Assembly (NCBI RefSeq): GCF_035046505.1
Contig: NC_089826.1
Location: 1,732,501-1,796,500 of the forward strand
Direction: 5' to 3'
Source of the DNA: Tiliqua scincoides
Taxonomy: Eukaryota > Chordata > Lepidosauria > Squamata > Scincidae
DNA length: 64,000 nucleotides
The notes beneath the pieces are model-generated. The model did not search any database. It saw only the letters and a list, made by a program, of their open reading frames with translations, and was not told where the DNA came from. Shown here piece after piece: positions 52,597-64,000 of this stretch; position 1 is the first letter of the stretch; each line of letters begins with the position of its first letter. A program made the translations under genes and the position numbers.

Positions 52597-55500
52597 TATA
52601 AATAAATAGATAAATCAATAAGAGGTAGAAATAGATGAGTAAGTAGATTAGGAGATATAGTATGATTAATTAGTAATGGTATATGGTATTTAGCACTGCT
52701 AAATGTATGTTATATGTTTGTATGTGTGTGTTAATAAAATAAACAAACAAACAAATAAATAAAGGGGGGAGAGACTGGCTGACCTGCAGAGATCTCTTTC
52801 CAGGCTGAACATGCTCTGGCTGTGGGGACTTGGCGGCCTGGAGCAGGTGTGTCCTCGTCCTCCTCGTGTTTCCTTCCTGTGAGTCTCTCATCCCTGGACA
52901 GGAAGGTGCTGCATCACCTCTTTGGCACTGTGCCAGGGCTGGGAAACTCTGGCACCTTTCCCCTTTGGCTCAGGCTCTTTGGCTAGCAGAATATGATTTG
53001 GACCGAAGCCTCTGGTGTCTTAAGAACAGCTGCGTTGGAACAGGCAGAAATGGCCCATCCTGCACAGCATGTCTTTGACGACGGTCAGCGTGAAGGTTAA
53101 CCGATGATTAATCAATGCTCTTTGATCTACGATGTCATTGATTTTGCTGATTCTGCCTTTGCAGCAGGGTCCAGGAGGAGCAGTAGGAGAAGATTCCAAT
53201 TCGATGCTGCTTGGATAGAAGCCTGAAGTGACACCCGCATTTAAAGGGTGGATCTGCATCTGCTCACCGCCCTCCCTGCAAATCCTCTTGAAGTCATGGA
53301 CTGTGGTTTAGTCACAGCTGAAGGAGGCCAAACTGGATGGGACACTGGGGGCTTGGTAGCGGCCTTCCTATCTCTGAGCATATTATTGCAGCCGAGCTTT
53401 GTGTCCAAATTTGATTGGCAGTGGGGGAAAGCAGTGCTTAAGTCTTCCCACTGAAGCTGTTTTTCCAATCAAAACTACCCTTCAAAGCTAATTTTGATGG
53501 ACCCAGTTTCCTTTCTCCATTGGGTAGAAGAATACCGAAGGAGGAATTTTGATTGAACAAATGGTCCATGGAGCAAGAGTTAAGGACACCTGCTCCCACA
53601 AGAACGTGGCCATTCAAGATCATTATCAGAAACCCTTCTCTGTGTGCCCCCACCTTTAGAATTTAGCTGGGAGGGGACAGGGGAACAGAGATTTTCTAGG
53701 GGTGAGCAGGCTGTGAAATACCCTTCCCAGGTTCAGCTCCTTGATTGGCACCTACTCCAAGACGTTCAAGGTTAGGCAGAGCCAAAAGTTCTCAGCTGAG
53801 ACCTTTCCACTCAAGCTTAGAGTGGGGTCAGGGAAAACTGCCCCCTTGCCGACCTTTTTTTCACTCTTGCCAGTTTCATAGCAACAGTGATGGGCTTCCT
53901 TAGATATAGTGTCGTTTTCAGGGGACTTCTGGGAAATAAACATAGCAGCCAACATCACTTACAGCACAGTCCTAACAGGCAGGTGGGTCTGGGAAGGGCC
54001 CCCACCTGACACCCCAGAAAGCCACTGCCAGTATTGAGGCAGGTGGACCAACAGTCCAATCCAGTGTAAAGCAGCTCCATCTATTCCACCCTTGTGTTTG
54101 GCTGAATGTGCAAAGGGCTTCAACACACATTCAGTTGGATGCAGGTTGAGCTGCTGTGCACCTGATGCCCTTCTACTTTCTGATCCCCCACTTTTCTTCT
54201 GCCTACTTCCCCCCCCCCCATGTACTCAATGTACATGTGAGAGGAGACCATCCAAAAGACCCCTGCGGAGAGACTAAGTTGCACTGACTGAGCTGAGCAT
54301 ATTTCCCCAAATGCTTTCCTTGATTGCTTCACGTTCCAATAGTTGTGCACCTCAGGATTCCTGTTTCATAAAAATCGAGTGTCTCTTGATTCTGCCTGGC
54401 AGGCTGACTACTCCGTACAGATCAGAGTTTTATGACTGGTAGAGACTGGATTGTTAGAGATCATCTTCTTGTCATGCTTGAGGTGTTTGGCAGGGAAATG
54501 TGTCATGCTGGAGATGTGCCACAAGCTTTCCTTCCTAGAGATCTGGTGATTGGAAGAGGGGTTGCTGCTTGGACTGGATACAGGACGATCCTTGGCCCAC
54601 TTTGGCCCAGAGAACAGGTTTTGCAGATTCTCGTGATAGTCTGTTTATAAAACCTGCTCAAGAAATGTGATTTTAACCAGACTGCTTGCAAGGGAAGTCT
54701 TGGCTCCAATTTGGGGGGCAAGGGGATTCCAGCACTCAGCCCCACTCCCTTTCCTCTCTTGTCCACAGGAGGTTCTGCTGTCCCAAAGGCAGGAGAGACG
54801 GGCGACACCACATGTTGACGGGGGGAGGACAAGAACAAGAAGCCGATGGGACAATCCAGGCCAGCCTGGATAAAAAACGGTGATTCTGCCCCTTGTGCTT
54901 CACGTTCATGTCCACCACTTGTTGTGAGGATTTTCTGCAAGTCACTCGGAAAACCTCCTGGAGCTAAACGTTTTCAAATCAATCAACAGCGGGACCCAAT
55001 AAGTTGTGCCTGTGTGTGCAGGCTATAGGCAGTGATGCTTCTGTCCCGCCATACGTGCTTTCCCAGCAGACTGCAGCACTTGCAAGGGCTTGCTGTCCTT
55101 CCAATGTGTCTCAGGAGGGCCAGATGGGGACATGTGTTGTGGGATGAAAGGAAACTGCCTGGGCGCTGCAGCAACCTACAAGATGCTCCCTTCAACCATG
55201 TGAGGGTCACATCTTTGTATTCATCACCATTCCCACTCTGACAACAATAGGAAGATCTTAAAGGCCCGACTAGGATACATTTCAGGGCTGCCCTTCTCAC
55301 AGGGCCTTTGGAAAAGCTTCTACCTGAAACCAAAGTGTCAGGGAGGTCTCTTCTCCCCGCAGGCATGTTATGTGTACCCACAGCAACTTGCACATTCCTG
55401 CGAATCCAGAGGGAGCCAGGAGCCTGCCCACACATTGGGGGGTATGCACTGCAGCCTGCAGACTCCCGGCCAGCCAAGGCAAGCGAGGAGCTTCGGCTAC

Positions 55501-57420
55501 ACTCCCCCAGGAGGATGGAATGGCAGGCTGAGCCTCCTCCCCCGTGCACATCTGCAGCTGGGTTTGCAATTTGAAACGGAGCCAGAGCTGGGCTGGGCCG
55601 GGATAAGGGGGTGGGTGGGAGGGAGGCCGGAGGAAACCAGAAAGAAAGGCAGGAGAAGGCTGGGAGTACAGCTGGAACAGGGAGGCCAGGGCGAGGCACC
55701 GGCTCTGGGTATGATCCCTGGCTGACGAGGTAAAGAGGCGAGGCCCAAGTTGGGGGTGCAGCTGCGAAGGCGCAGCCAGAGCCAGACAAATCACCCAGAG
55801 CAGCCTGACTGGGGGGCTTCGTCCTGGCAGCCACACCTGGGACACAGCAGCTGAAATCTCCTTGGCACTAGCGGTTTGTGGTGAGCTGATTTCTGGGGGA
55901 ATCCTTTGAATGAGGAGAGTTAGGGGTAGACTGACGGGCCACTTGGTTCAGAGGAAGGACCTGGAACGAAGTCGCCGTGGTGGCGAAGACGGGGACAGGC
56001 GGCATGGGCTGCTTGGTCCCTCTGATCCCTGGTCTTTCTATGCCAGCGAGAGTGGTATGGATTAGACGGCACAGCTGACAAGGCTCCGCTAGGCTCAGAG
56101 GGTGTGTGAGGCTTGGGTTCGAGGCTTGCTGAACCACAAAGCCCAAGGCAGCCATTGCAAGGCTCCACTGGCTTGCCTTGCAAGGTCCTGGTGAACATAC
56201 GAACAGGAGGCTACAGCTTGCAGTGAGAGGAAACTGCCACAAGCAGCAAATCTTCAGGATGGAGAAGAATGTGGGTCGGGGGAGGGGGTGCAAACCTGAG
56301 CCCTCTATCTGGGGGGTGTCTCTAAATGGAAGCAGAATTCCTAGGTCCCATTGAAGGAGCACAGTCACTGTGCTGGTGGAGGAAGGGAAGGACAGCACTG
56401 CTGCGGCCCCCCAGAAGCATTAGAATGTGTTCCAGTTTTGTGAAAAGGGGGGAGGGGGAAATGGGGGGAATTTGGGGAAGTGGACATTCTACCTTTTTGT
56501 GCAGCCATTCCGACTGTCAGTGACACAGGGTGAATTGTGCCTCTTCTCAGTGTGGCTGCAATCTGACACAATGTGAGGAGTTGGCTGTGAGTCTGTTGCC
56601 AGCTCTGGAAAGGAAGTCTCTGTGTTGATGTGTGTGTGTGGAAGGGGGGGTTCAAATAATGTCAGGGATTGTGAAGATTCCGGGGGTTTGGAATAGAGAC
56701 CTGTTGCTCCTGCTTTACCCTGAGAAAACAGCTCTCGTCCTTTCTTCCTTAAAAGCTCCACAGCTGCTTTCCCAGTTTTTGTAGGACTGGGAGAAGCTTC
56801 TCCTGTTGAATTTCTGTCAGTCAGTCAGCTGGTGGAGCACAGGAGACCTGCAGAAAAATGTACCAAACACAGTTCCCTTTAAGGGCTGGGGAAATCTTTG
56901 ACTTTCCTTGATTATGGAAGAGCCCAAACTTCTGGCCCTCACCTCTCCATCTTAGAGGAATGTGGGAGATGTCCGGGCATTTGGGGGAACACTGCAGAAA
57001 CTGTTCTAGGAAACGCTGATGACATATATCACAAAGCTTCATCAGTACTACATGGGCCATGATGCAGCATACCCTGATACCTACAGGCTGCCAAGCTGTC
57101 CAAAGTTCCAGAGCAAATCTGCTTTCCTTCTCATTGCTTTTCCTTATCACTTTCATGACCTTCCTTTATCCTCTCTGGGAATGGAGCATTCATGGTGCAG
57201 GGATGCTGGACTGGCGATGAATCTTTGAACGGCTCCAGCAGAAGACTTTGAAAGCACAAAGACACAAACCGACACAAGATACTAATTTGACCCCCATGAA
57301 TCACTGATTGGAACACACTGATGGTGTGGAAGTCAAATGCTACAAATCCCTTGCTCTTCAGGACTGTTTCGTCCTGTATGTAACACAAGTGGCCTAACTT
57401 TTGCACATTTGAGCATTATC
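52597..57420. other. No gene recognised; CpG-richer stretch near 55440-55990
   Basis: No exon can be supported. The stretch 55440-55990 has more CpG and G+C than its surroundings and overlaps long minus-strand frames (54983-55834, 283 codons; 55297-55845, 182 codons). Their products are rich in Pro, Ser and Ala without a recognisable domain. A promoter or noncoding RNA start is possible but unproven. Confidence 0.35.
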
Positions 57421-57428
57421 AAATGCTC

Positions 57429-57430
<2 letters not shown>

Positions 57431-57465
<35 letters not shown>
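57431..57465. repeat. (AC)n microsatellite
   Basis: About 17 uninterrupted AC units. Confidence 0.95.
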
Positions 57466-57466
<1 letters not shown>

Positions 57467-57469
57467 AAT

Positions 57470-59290
57470 CACAGTCCTTTTTAAATTTATCACCCATTCC
57501 TTGCTTGACAGAATCTTGGGAGTTTTCCAGTACCTAAAAACCCTGTTTGCCGAGTGCTGGAAACTTCCAGACCGTTGGGTGTCTGTCTTACTGTGGAGGG
57601 TCTGGAACGATGGAGCTTGAGATCTGATTGTGCATTTCTTGGTGACAGCAAAAACACGGTACAAGATGCCGTCTCAGTCGTGAAAGAAACTGAGCTGGGC
57701 AGTTTCTTCAGCAAATTTACTTTGCAGGTCTAGAAGTGAGAACCATGAGGTGAGCCTCACCACATATTTTCTCTGCTGGAAAATGCAAGAGAAATACATT
57801 CTAATCGTGGCTTTGTGGCCAACTTACTCATTCAGCTTCCCTTTCCAACGGTGGTTTTTTGGAGAGGGGGACGGGGCAGCAGTGGGCGCAATGCCGTTTA
57901 AGCCAATCACATGCCTGCGGCTCGCTCTGTAGCGATGCCCTTTGATTCCACGGATGGAAATTATAATCTGCGTTCACTTTGCTCTTTACATCATAGCAAA
58001 CACAATACTTTCACTGCCAGAAGTTGGAGTGGAAGAGCAAACTCTTGCGAGCCAGGAGAGAGTCAGACAAATGGAGGGGAGAAGGGATGGTGCCATTCCT
58101 GGCATTGCTTCTGGGTTTGAAAAGGCTGATCTCCTCGACTCCAGCTTAAGGATTGTGGGGTTGTGTTGCCAAACTGGCGTTCATGGAAGCAGCAGCTCTC
58201 TGAGCTGGAGAAGTGTCCCTGGAGCTTTCCAAACTGAAAGGGACCTCAGGCCAGCTTGGGCATGTGCAGAAATTAGTTGGTGACCAAAGCTGCGTGAGGG
58301 AAACACTTGTGGTCACTTTGGGTAGCAGAGCAGTCATAGAAGGCGCCCTGTTCCCCCATGTGCCAGCTGCCTCTACATGCCTCCTCCTGGCCTCCCCATG
58401 GCACCCTCCCTTCCCTGCCAACCTGCCAACCTCATCACTGTTCCTCTGCTTCCCACTTCCTGGATCTGAAAAAGGAAGGGGGGGGGAGCAGAAGGATAAG
58501 TGCAGAGGAGAGCGGGGGCTGAAGTGGAGATGTTCCAGTGAGAGATCAGAAGTTCAGCTAGAATTCCGTGCTGCTCTGGGATGACTGGGGCACTATGACG
58601 TGCATGCAAATTTGACATCTCCTGATTGGTTCTCCATAGAAGCCAGTTGTGGAGACAGGGGGCAGGTGCTTCCAGGTGATCAGGCTCTGGTCAATATCCA
58701 AGCCAGCAGGTTGATAGCCCACCCCAGAAGGTATCAGCTGCAGCCTCTGGGCACAGTACACAGAACCCATGAAATGGGTGTCCATGTACAGTAAGTGGGG
58801 GGGGGGGGAAGGGTATAAATGGATTTGAATAAAGAAATAAAATGCAGCAGGTGCCAGTTTTGGTTGGTGGCTGTGACACCACCCTGTTCTTTGACCTCGC
58901 CCTGGAGATCTTTGCAGCTGATATCTTAGCATCCACTCTTTGTCTCCTACCCACCCATTCCTGCCTCTCTATTTATAGGGCAACAGAGTGGGGAAAATGT
59001 CCCTGGACAGGAAAAGAGTGGCAGCTGAAGGGTTTTTTTTAGCATGACGCCTTTCCTCTTGGGGCTTCCAGAGAGCCTGGAAAAGAGATGTGTCCTGCCC
59101 CTCTGCAGAGGGTCACTCCTTGCCGCTTGTCCCAACAACCAGAGGAATCCGAGCAACATCAGCTCGGAGCACGGAGTTTCTGGGGACCCGCAATGGCTCA
59201 CAGCCACTGACAGAACCCCGTCATCCTTCCATCTGGATGCCTTTGTAGTCGCTTTACAGTGAGAATTATCACAGCCTAGGTTCAACACAG
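57470..59290. other. No gene seen; possible regulatory stretch at 57890-58030
   Basis: This is repeat-poor sequence. The part at 57890-58030 contains CCAATCAC, CTTTGATT and AT-rich homeobox-like words, the look of an enhancer, but this is an impression only. Confidence 0.35.
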
Positions 59291-59292
59291 AT

Positions 59293-59294
<2 letters not shown>

Positions 59295-59341
<47 letters not shown>
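59295..59341. repeat. (TG)n microsatellite
   Basis: About 23 uninterrupted TG units. Confidence 0.95.
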
Positions 59342-59342
<1 letters not shown>

Positions 59343-59344
59343 AT

Positions 59345-61043
59345 TCTATTTATACTGTGCACGCATGCACACACTCTTGCATTGACTGTGCATATATATG
59401 CATTATCTTGATGTTGTCCTTGCAACAATGCTAAAAAATGAAGGGCCCCATCCCATCACCTACCAGCCCACAGCATATAGCACCACTGACAGAGCACACA
59501 CTACATGCTATGGGGGTGGGGGTGGACCAGAGGCCCAGGAGTAAAAGTAAGAATTTTGTCACTTACTTCCTCATAGGCCATCTGGCCTCTAATGTATCTC
59601 CAGTTTTGCTGGAGTGAGTCTGAGGAGGTGCAGAGGGTGAGGGAAGCGGGATAGGATCTTGGTGCCTGTGGCTACCACTGAGATCTTCTCCCTCCTGTCC
59701 CTCAACTGCTTCCTGCCCAGCCCACTCCCCACCCAGAAGTGCCCCAATCCTCCCCCAAACAGCCCTTGCTGCCAACCTATGGTGCAGAGCAAGGGGCCTT
59801 TGAGCCACTGTCATGCACACCAGTGCTCCGGCATTTTGTGCTGGCGGTTCCCAGAGTGCACGACAGCGGTGCAACTTTCATGCTGTTGGCCCAGGACTTA
59901 AAGTTTGCCACCGTTTGCAAAGAATAGGATTGGGCTATATATCTTATTATTTCCATGCTGCAGCCAGGGAAGAGGCTGAGAGGAAGTGACTTGCCTGAGG
60001 ACACCTAATGAGAATTCATGGCCAGGGAGACATTGGAACTGGGAAGGTCCTGTTTCATAGCTGAAAGGGGCTCAAGTGAACACTGGTCCAGGGTCAAGGG
60101 TATACATAGCTGCATGCGTGAGCCTGTCCTATGAAGATCTACTAGCACGTATTGATGGGGTTGGTCTGATATCTCCTGGAGAGATGCGAGGGACTGTTGT
60201 GTTCAGGAGGGACAGCTAAATGCAGTTTTATCTGCTTCTTTTGCAGCCAGAAAGGTGATGTGAAGATGACGACGCTCGTAGTACCTGCCATGCACACTCT
60301 CCAGATTGGTAAGACTTGTGGGGTGGTATAGAGTGGCTTTTTTTGAATTTTGGGTCAGCAGGAAATCCAGCACTCTGGCTGAGCCTGATGATTTGTAATG
60401 CTGCTTGCTGTTGGACACGGAGGTTGATCAAGGAGGGGACAAGATCGGCGGGCCAAACTTGGACGCATTAAGTCTGAGACATCCTTGAGACCCATCCAGG
60501 TGGATATTAGGGGCCAGACTGAATGTTCTGGGGGAGCTCCATGACTGGAGTTCCCCACCCATTTCTCTGTACCCCAAAGCTGTCACTCGGTGACTGAGAT
60601 CAGGGCTGTTGCTTTTTGGTACAGTAGATGGAAGCCAGATTTGGGGGGAGGGATCAAGAGTGGCATTTGAGGACATCCAGGATAGCAGGTGTGGAATGCA
60701 CACTCCTGAGTCAGAGGCTGGCTCATGCTTGCAAGGTAAGCAATGTCCCTTGCAATGTCTGAGAAGATGCTCAGCACTCTATGTGCTGTTTTGTGCAATT
60801 GGAGGGTTGTGCAGTGGTGTCCTCTTGGACTTGGCAAGCGATCATGGGCCACACCTCTGAGGTTGCTTGTTTGTGCTGCTACTCAGATGGGCAAATGCCT
60901 GGATTCAGCCCTAGGACTTCCTGCTTGGGTACAGGCTAGTGATGCAGTGCCTTCTTGGCGTTCTATCTGTGCCTGGGCTTCTCCAGACAGCCAGGAACAT
61001 TTCCTTCCTATTCTTACTGAGGTGTGCTCAGAGTGATTTGTTT
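59345..61043. other. No gene seen; old repeat fragments
   Basis: The stretch 59930-60030 includes AGTGACTTGCCTGAGGACAC, resembling the core of MIR/L2-type repeats. The blocks near 59446 (GGGCCCCATCCCATC) and 59927 (AATAGGATTGGGCT) could be the ends of a long diverged Harbinger-type element. Confidence 0.35.
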
Positions 61044-61051
61044 GTTTACAG

Positions 61052-61388
61052 CAGGGCCTCCCAAAGTATGGCCCAGGTGTGCCAAGAGAATCATCTCTGG
61101 TGCGGAGCTGCTGTGGTGCAGCTTTACTGTTCTGCCCCACCACCTCCTGTCATTGTGCCCAACTTGCACCAGACAGCTGATTCCCATTGGCAGTTAGGGT
61201 GCAGAGTCTTCTGGGGCAATCAGCAGGTTGGTGTGAGTTTCTGCCTGGTGTGAGTTTCCGCACAGATCAAGCGCAATGATGGGAGGCAGTGGGGCAGAAC
61301 TGTAAGGACTTCTTCTGCTGTGCCGCGCCCAAGATTATTTTCTTGGCACATCAGATCTGGCCTACAGGCTGGAGTTTGCAGGCCCCTG
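61052..61388. mobile_element. hAT-type non-autonomous element
   Basis: The left end CAGGGCCTCCCAAAGTATGG and the right end (inverse) CAGGGGCCTGCAAACTCCAG are diverged inverted repeats. The flanks GTTTACAG and GTCTAGAG agree at six of eight positions. No transposase frame. Confidence 0.6.
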
Positions 61389-61396
61389 GTCTAGAG

Positions 61397-62440
61397 ATTT
61401 ATATACCGCCTTTCCTATGCTTAAGGTCTCCTATGTTGAACTGAATGAGAAACTCTTGGTTGCACAAGTTCTCCATTCATTTCAATGGGGCCTATGCAGG
61501 AGCAGTGCCCATTGACAAGGCAACTTTGCTCCCAACTATGTTGTGTCTCTGTCTTGAGAGTAGTATATACTGTACCAGGTTGTGTGTCTACAGCTCCACA
61601 GAAACAGTGAGAAATTTGCTGTTAGGTGTGGGATTCAAATTTTGGAGACTTAAACAGAAAGCAAGTCTGTAGCCCATCCATCCATGTACAGACATGCTTT
61701 GCAAGGAAACTTGAGCATTTCCTGCTGAACTGAAAAATATGCATTTCCTGGGTGCAGAATTTATTTCCTTAGCACAGAGAGGGCACACTCTGGAGCAATG
61801 CATTATTTACACAGGCAATTGTCTTGTTTACTTGGAATTGTGTATCTTTTTGCAAAGCATCTTGTCTGCAGAGTTCCAACTGCATGAGCTCTGATCCCAG
61901 ACAGCAACCACTTTTTAAAAATCAGAGTGCTGCCTTGATTTATCCCCCCCCACTCCCCCCCCAATGCTGGAAATGAAGGCTTGCGTGAAGAGCCCCCCCC
62001 CCCCCCGAAGACTGGCTCTTCCACTTCGGTTTCTTTTCAAAATGCTGGATTTCTTTTTGTACAAAATGAAATATTAACATGACAGCCACCAGAGACAGAA
62101 AAATTCACTTAGGGAACAGCCGAGAAGCCCATGTTGCCATGTTGTTCGAGCCATTGATTCTGCACAGGGAGAGTTTCTGTGGCTAATCCCAGGAGCTGCA
62201 TTTGGAAAAGGGCAAAGAGCTCATTCTTGACAGGGCTGTGCAACACAACCCTTTTAAGAGACTTGGCTGCGGCGTCCAGCCAGAAGCCGTGAAGCGACTC
62301 CTTTGCGGTCCTCTTTGTCAGGATGCTGGTGGTCTTGGCAGGACTGTGGCCCGTGTCAGCCTTGGCAGGGCTGCAGCCAGTTGGAGAAGGACTTCCAGGG
62401 GGCAGTAGCTCTGTGCGAGTCCCTTGTAGCAAAAACAACA
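61397..62440. other. No gene seen
   Basis: No exon, RNA gene or clear repeat apart from C-rich simple runs near 61945 and 61995. Confidence 0.45.
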
Positions 62441-62538
62441 GTGTCTTGTGGCTCCTTCAAGACTAACAGATTAATTTGTAGCAGAAACTTCTTTGGCCTG
62501 CTCACGCAGGCTGGAGGGAGTCCATGCAAATTGATGCC
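62441..62538. repeat. 98-bp direct repeat, left copy
   Basis: It begins GTGTCTTGTGGCTCCTTCAA and matches 63100-63197 at about 94 percent of positions. The opening resembles a widespread reptile DNA-transposon end. Confidence 0.85.
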
Positions 62539-62544
62539 TTTAGA

Positions 62545-63090
62545 TATAGGCTTTAGATATAGGCTGATGGGTTTTGAGCTGTCTGTGACAGATCAGGAGA
62601 GAGATCTTGGGGTGGTGGTGGACAGGTCGATGAAAGTGTCGACCCAATGTGCGGCGGCAGTGAAGAAGGCCAATTCTATGCTTGGGATCATTAGGAAGGG
62701 TATTGAGAACAAAACGGCTAGTATTATAATGCCGTTGTACAAATCTATGGTAAGGCCACACCTGGAGTATTGTGTCCAGTTCTGGTCGCCGCATCTCAAA
62801 AAAGACATAGTGGAAATGGAAAAGGTGCAAAAGAGAGCAACTAAGATGATTACGGGGCTGGGGCACCTTCCTTGTGAGGAAAGATTATGGCGTTTGGGCC
62901 TCTTCAGCCTAGAAAAGAGACGCCTAAGGGGGGACATGATTGAGACATACAAAATTATGCAGGGGATGGACAGAGTGGATAGGGAGATGCTCTTTACACT
63001 CTCACATAACACCAGAACCAGGGGACATCCACTAAAATTGAGTGTTGGGCGGGTTAGGACAGACCAAAGAAAATATTCCCTGACCTTGAG
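62545..63090 (+). mobile_element. CR1 LINE fragment, reverse transcriptase C-terminal region
   Basis: The open frame reads DLGVVVDRSMKVSTQCAAAV, PLYKSMVRPHLEYCVQFWSP, ITGLGHLPCEE and HNTRTRGHPLKLS, the conserved C-terminal CR1 ORF2 sequence. It is open for about 180 codons, so it is one of the less decayed copies here. It is truncated at both ends and lies between two 98-bp direct repeats. Confidence 0.9.
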
Positions 63091-63099
63091 GATGCCTTT

Positions 63100-63197
63100 G
63101 TGTCTTGTGGCTCCTTCAAGACTAACAGATTAATTTGTAGCAGAAACTTCCTTGGCCTGCCGACGCAGGCTGGAGGGAGTCCGTGCAAGCTGATGCC
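63100..63197. repeat. 98-bp direct repeat, right copy
   Basis: Same orientation as 62441-62538, with about six substitutions and no gaps. Confidence 0.85.
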
Positions 63198-63379
63198 ACT
63201 GTGCATCTGCCAGTCTCTGAGGATCCCTACGATTCCTCCTGGTTAAAAATATGGTGCCTTCCAGAGACTGGAGGTATGTGCCAAAGAAATGGGCAAGGGT
63301 GGACCACAATTGTCGATTGCGCAGTATTCATAGCTGCCCTTTCTTCAGGGAGAACAAGGCAGCATCTGTGCTGCTTCTC

Positions 63380-63490
63380 CCCACCCATGTTTATCCTCAC
63401 CACAACCTTGCAAGAAAGTGTGACTGGCCCAAGGTCACCCAGCCAAGCTTCATGGCTGAGTGGGGATGTGCACCCAGCTGCCTCCAGGGT
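63380..63490 (+). repeat. L2/MIR-like repeat tail
   Basis: The phrases TTTATCCTCACCACAACCTTG and TGGCCCAAGGTCACCCAGCC follow the core of L2/MIR-type repeats. The flanks to the window end show no gene. Confidence 0.5.
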
Positions 63491-64000
63491 CTTGAGCAGG
63501 CAGCTGCTGGAATGGAGAGAGGGAAAGAGGGGCAGCTTGGAAGTGTAGGCTGAGCTGATGGGAGCTATTGGCTCATGACTGGAGCCCTGGCCTTCCTGTC
63601 CCTCACACTGCTTCCCCGATGGCATTTGCTTTCCTTGCTTTCTGCCTAAAGATCCTCCATCTAAGTGAGGCATGCACTGCTGCACGTCATTGAGGACTCT
63701 GAGATGGTGCCTCCCCCCCCCCCAATGAACACAGGAGAAGCCTGCCCTGTGGCTGTTCCAACTCAGACTCTGGGATGCCTGGGGCAAGCAAACATTGGTC
63801 TGAACTCTCCTGCTGGGGCCCATCTCCTCACCCCCCTACTCTGAGAGAGGCCCCACAGCCTGGCAGGGGTGTAGATGTTGGCTGATAAAGTGAAAGCTGA
63901 CCACCACCCCCTCTCCTGAACCAGCAGCTGGATCCCCTCAGCCAAGGAGCAGTGCTGCAAGCTTGGCTGGGGGCCTGGGAGGGGGGAACAGCAATTAGCT

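Noticed and set aside
54983-55834. 283-codon minus-strand open frame as a gene
   Set aside because: It lies in G+C-rich sequence where stops are rare, overlaps another long frame in a different register, and the product is low-complexity without motifs.
1-64000. Endogenous retrovirus or other capsid-bearing element
   Set aside because: No gag, protease, envelope or LTR-type sequence was recognised. All reverse-transcriptase pieces are of non-LTR LINE type.

Overview
The window is vertebrate nuclear DNA, most probably from a squamate reptile (lizard or snake). The evidence is one intron-rich host gene with canonical GT-AG splicing, abundant CR1-type LINE ends, short hAT and Harbinger-type DNA transposons, a SINE whose head is 5S rRNA, and a degraded tRNA-type SINE like those of lizards. 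I see no retrovirus-like or other capsid-bearing element. The species cannot be named from sequence alone.

The left third (about 5.3-25.2 kb, minus strand) carries one complete gene that I identify as SIGLEC1 (sialoadhesin, CD169), the macrophage sialic-acid receptor. Twenty coding exons can be placed: a signal peptide exon, one V-set exon, sixteen C2-type Ig exons, a transmembrane exon and a cytoplasmic exon. All junctions up to the transmembrane exon are phase 1, and the exons join into one open frame of about 1,744 codons. The 17 Ig domains equal the number in mammalian SIGLEC1. The V-set domain keeps the sialic-acid arginine and the two flanking tryptophans. Domains 4-17 form seven alternating pairs of a short domain (84-87 codons) and a long one (100-103 codons). 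Domain 9 has lost its second disulfide cysteine. The end of the cytoplasmic tail is uncertain.

Several repeats touch the gene. A CR1 tail ends at the exon 2 splice donor and a tetranucleotide repeat at the exon 5 donor. Introns also hold a 5S-derived SINE, Harbinger and hAT-type elements, and a retroposon of a family with four copies in the window.

The remaining 39 kb upstream of the gene (25.2-64 kb) shows no exon I can defend. It is a patchwork of repeats: CR1 pieces (one interrupted by a younger retroposon), a LINE 3' end whose tail is shared with two short retroposon families, hAT elements with 8-bp target duplications, and a 1.9-kb hAT-like element that encloses an 820-bp array of 11-bp units. 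A few repeat-free stretches look like possible regulatory DNA, but only cross-species alignment could show that. The first 5.3 kb, downstream of the gene, hold repeats and possibly the 3' UTR.
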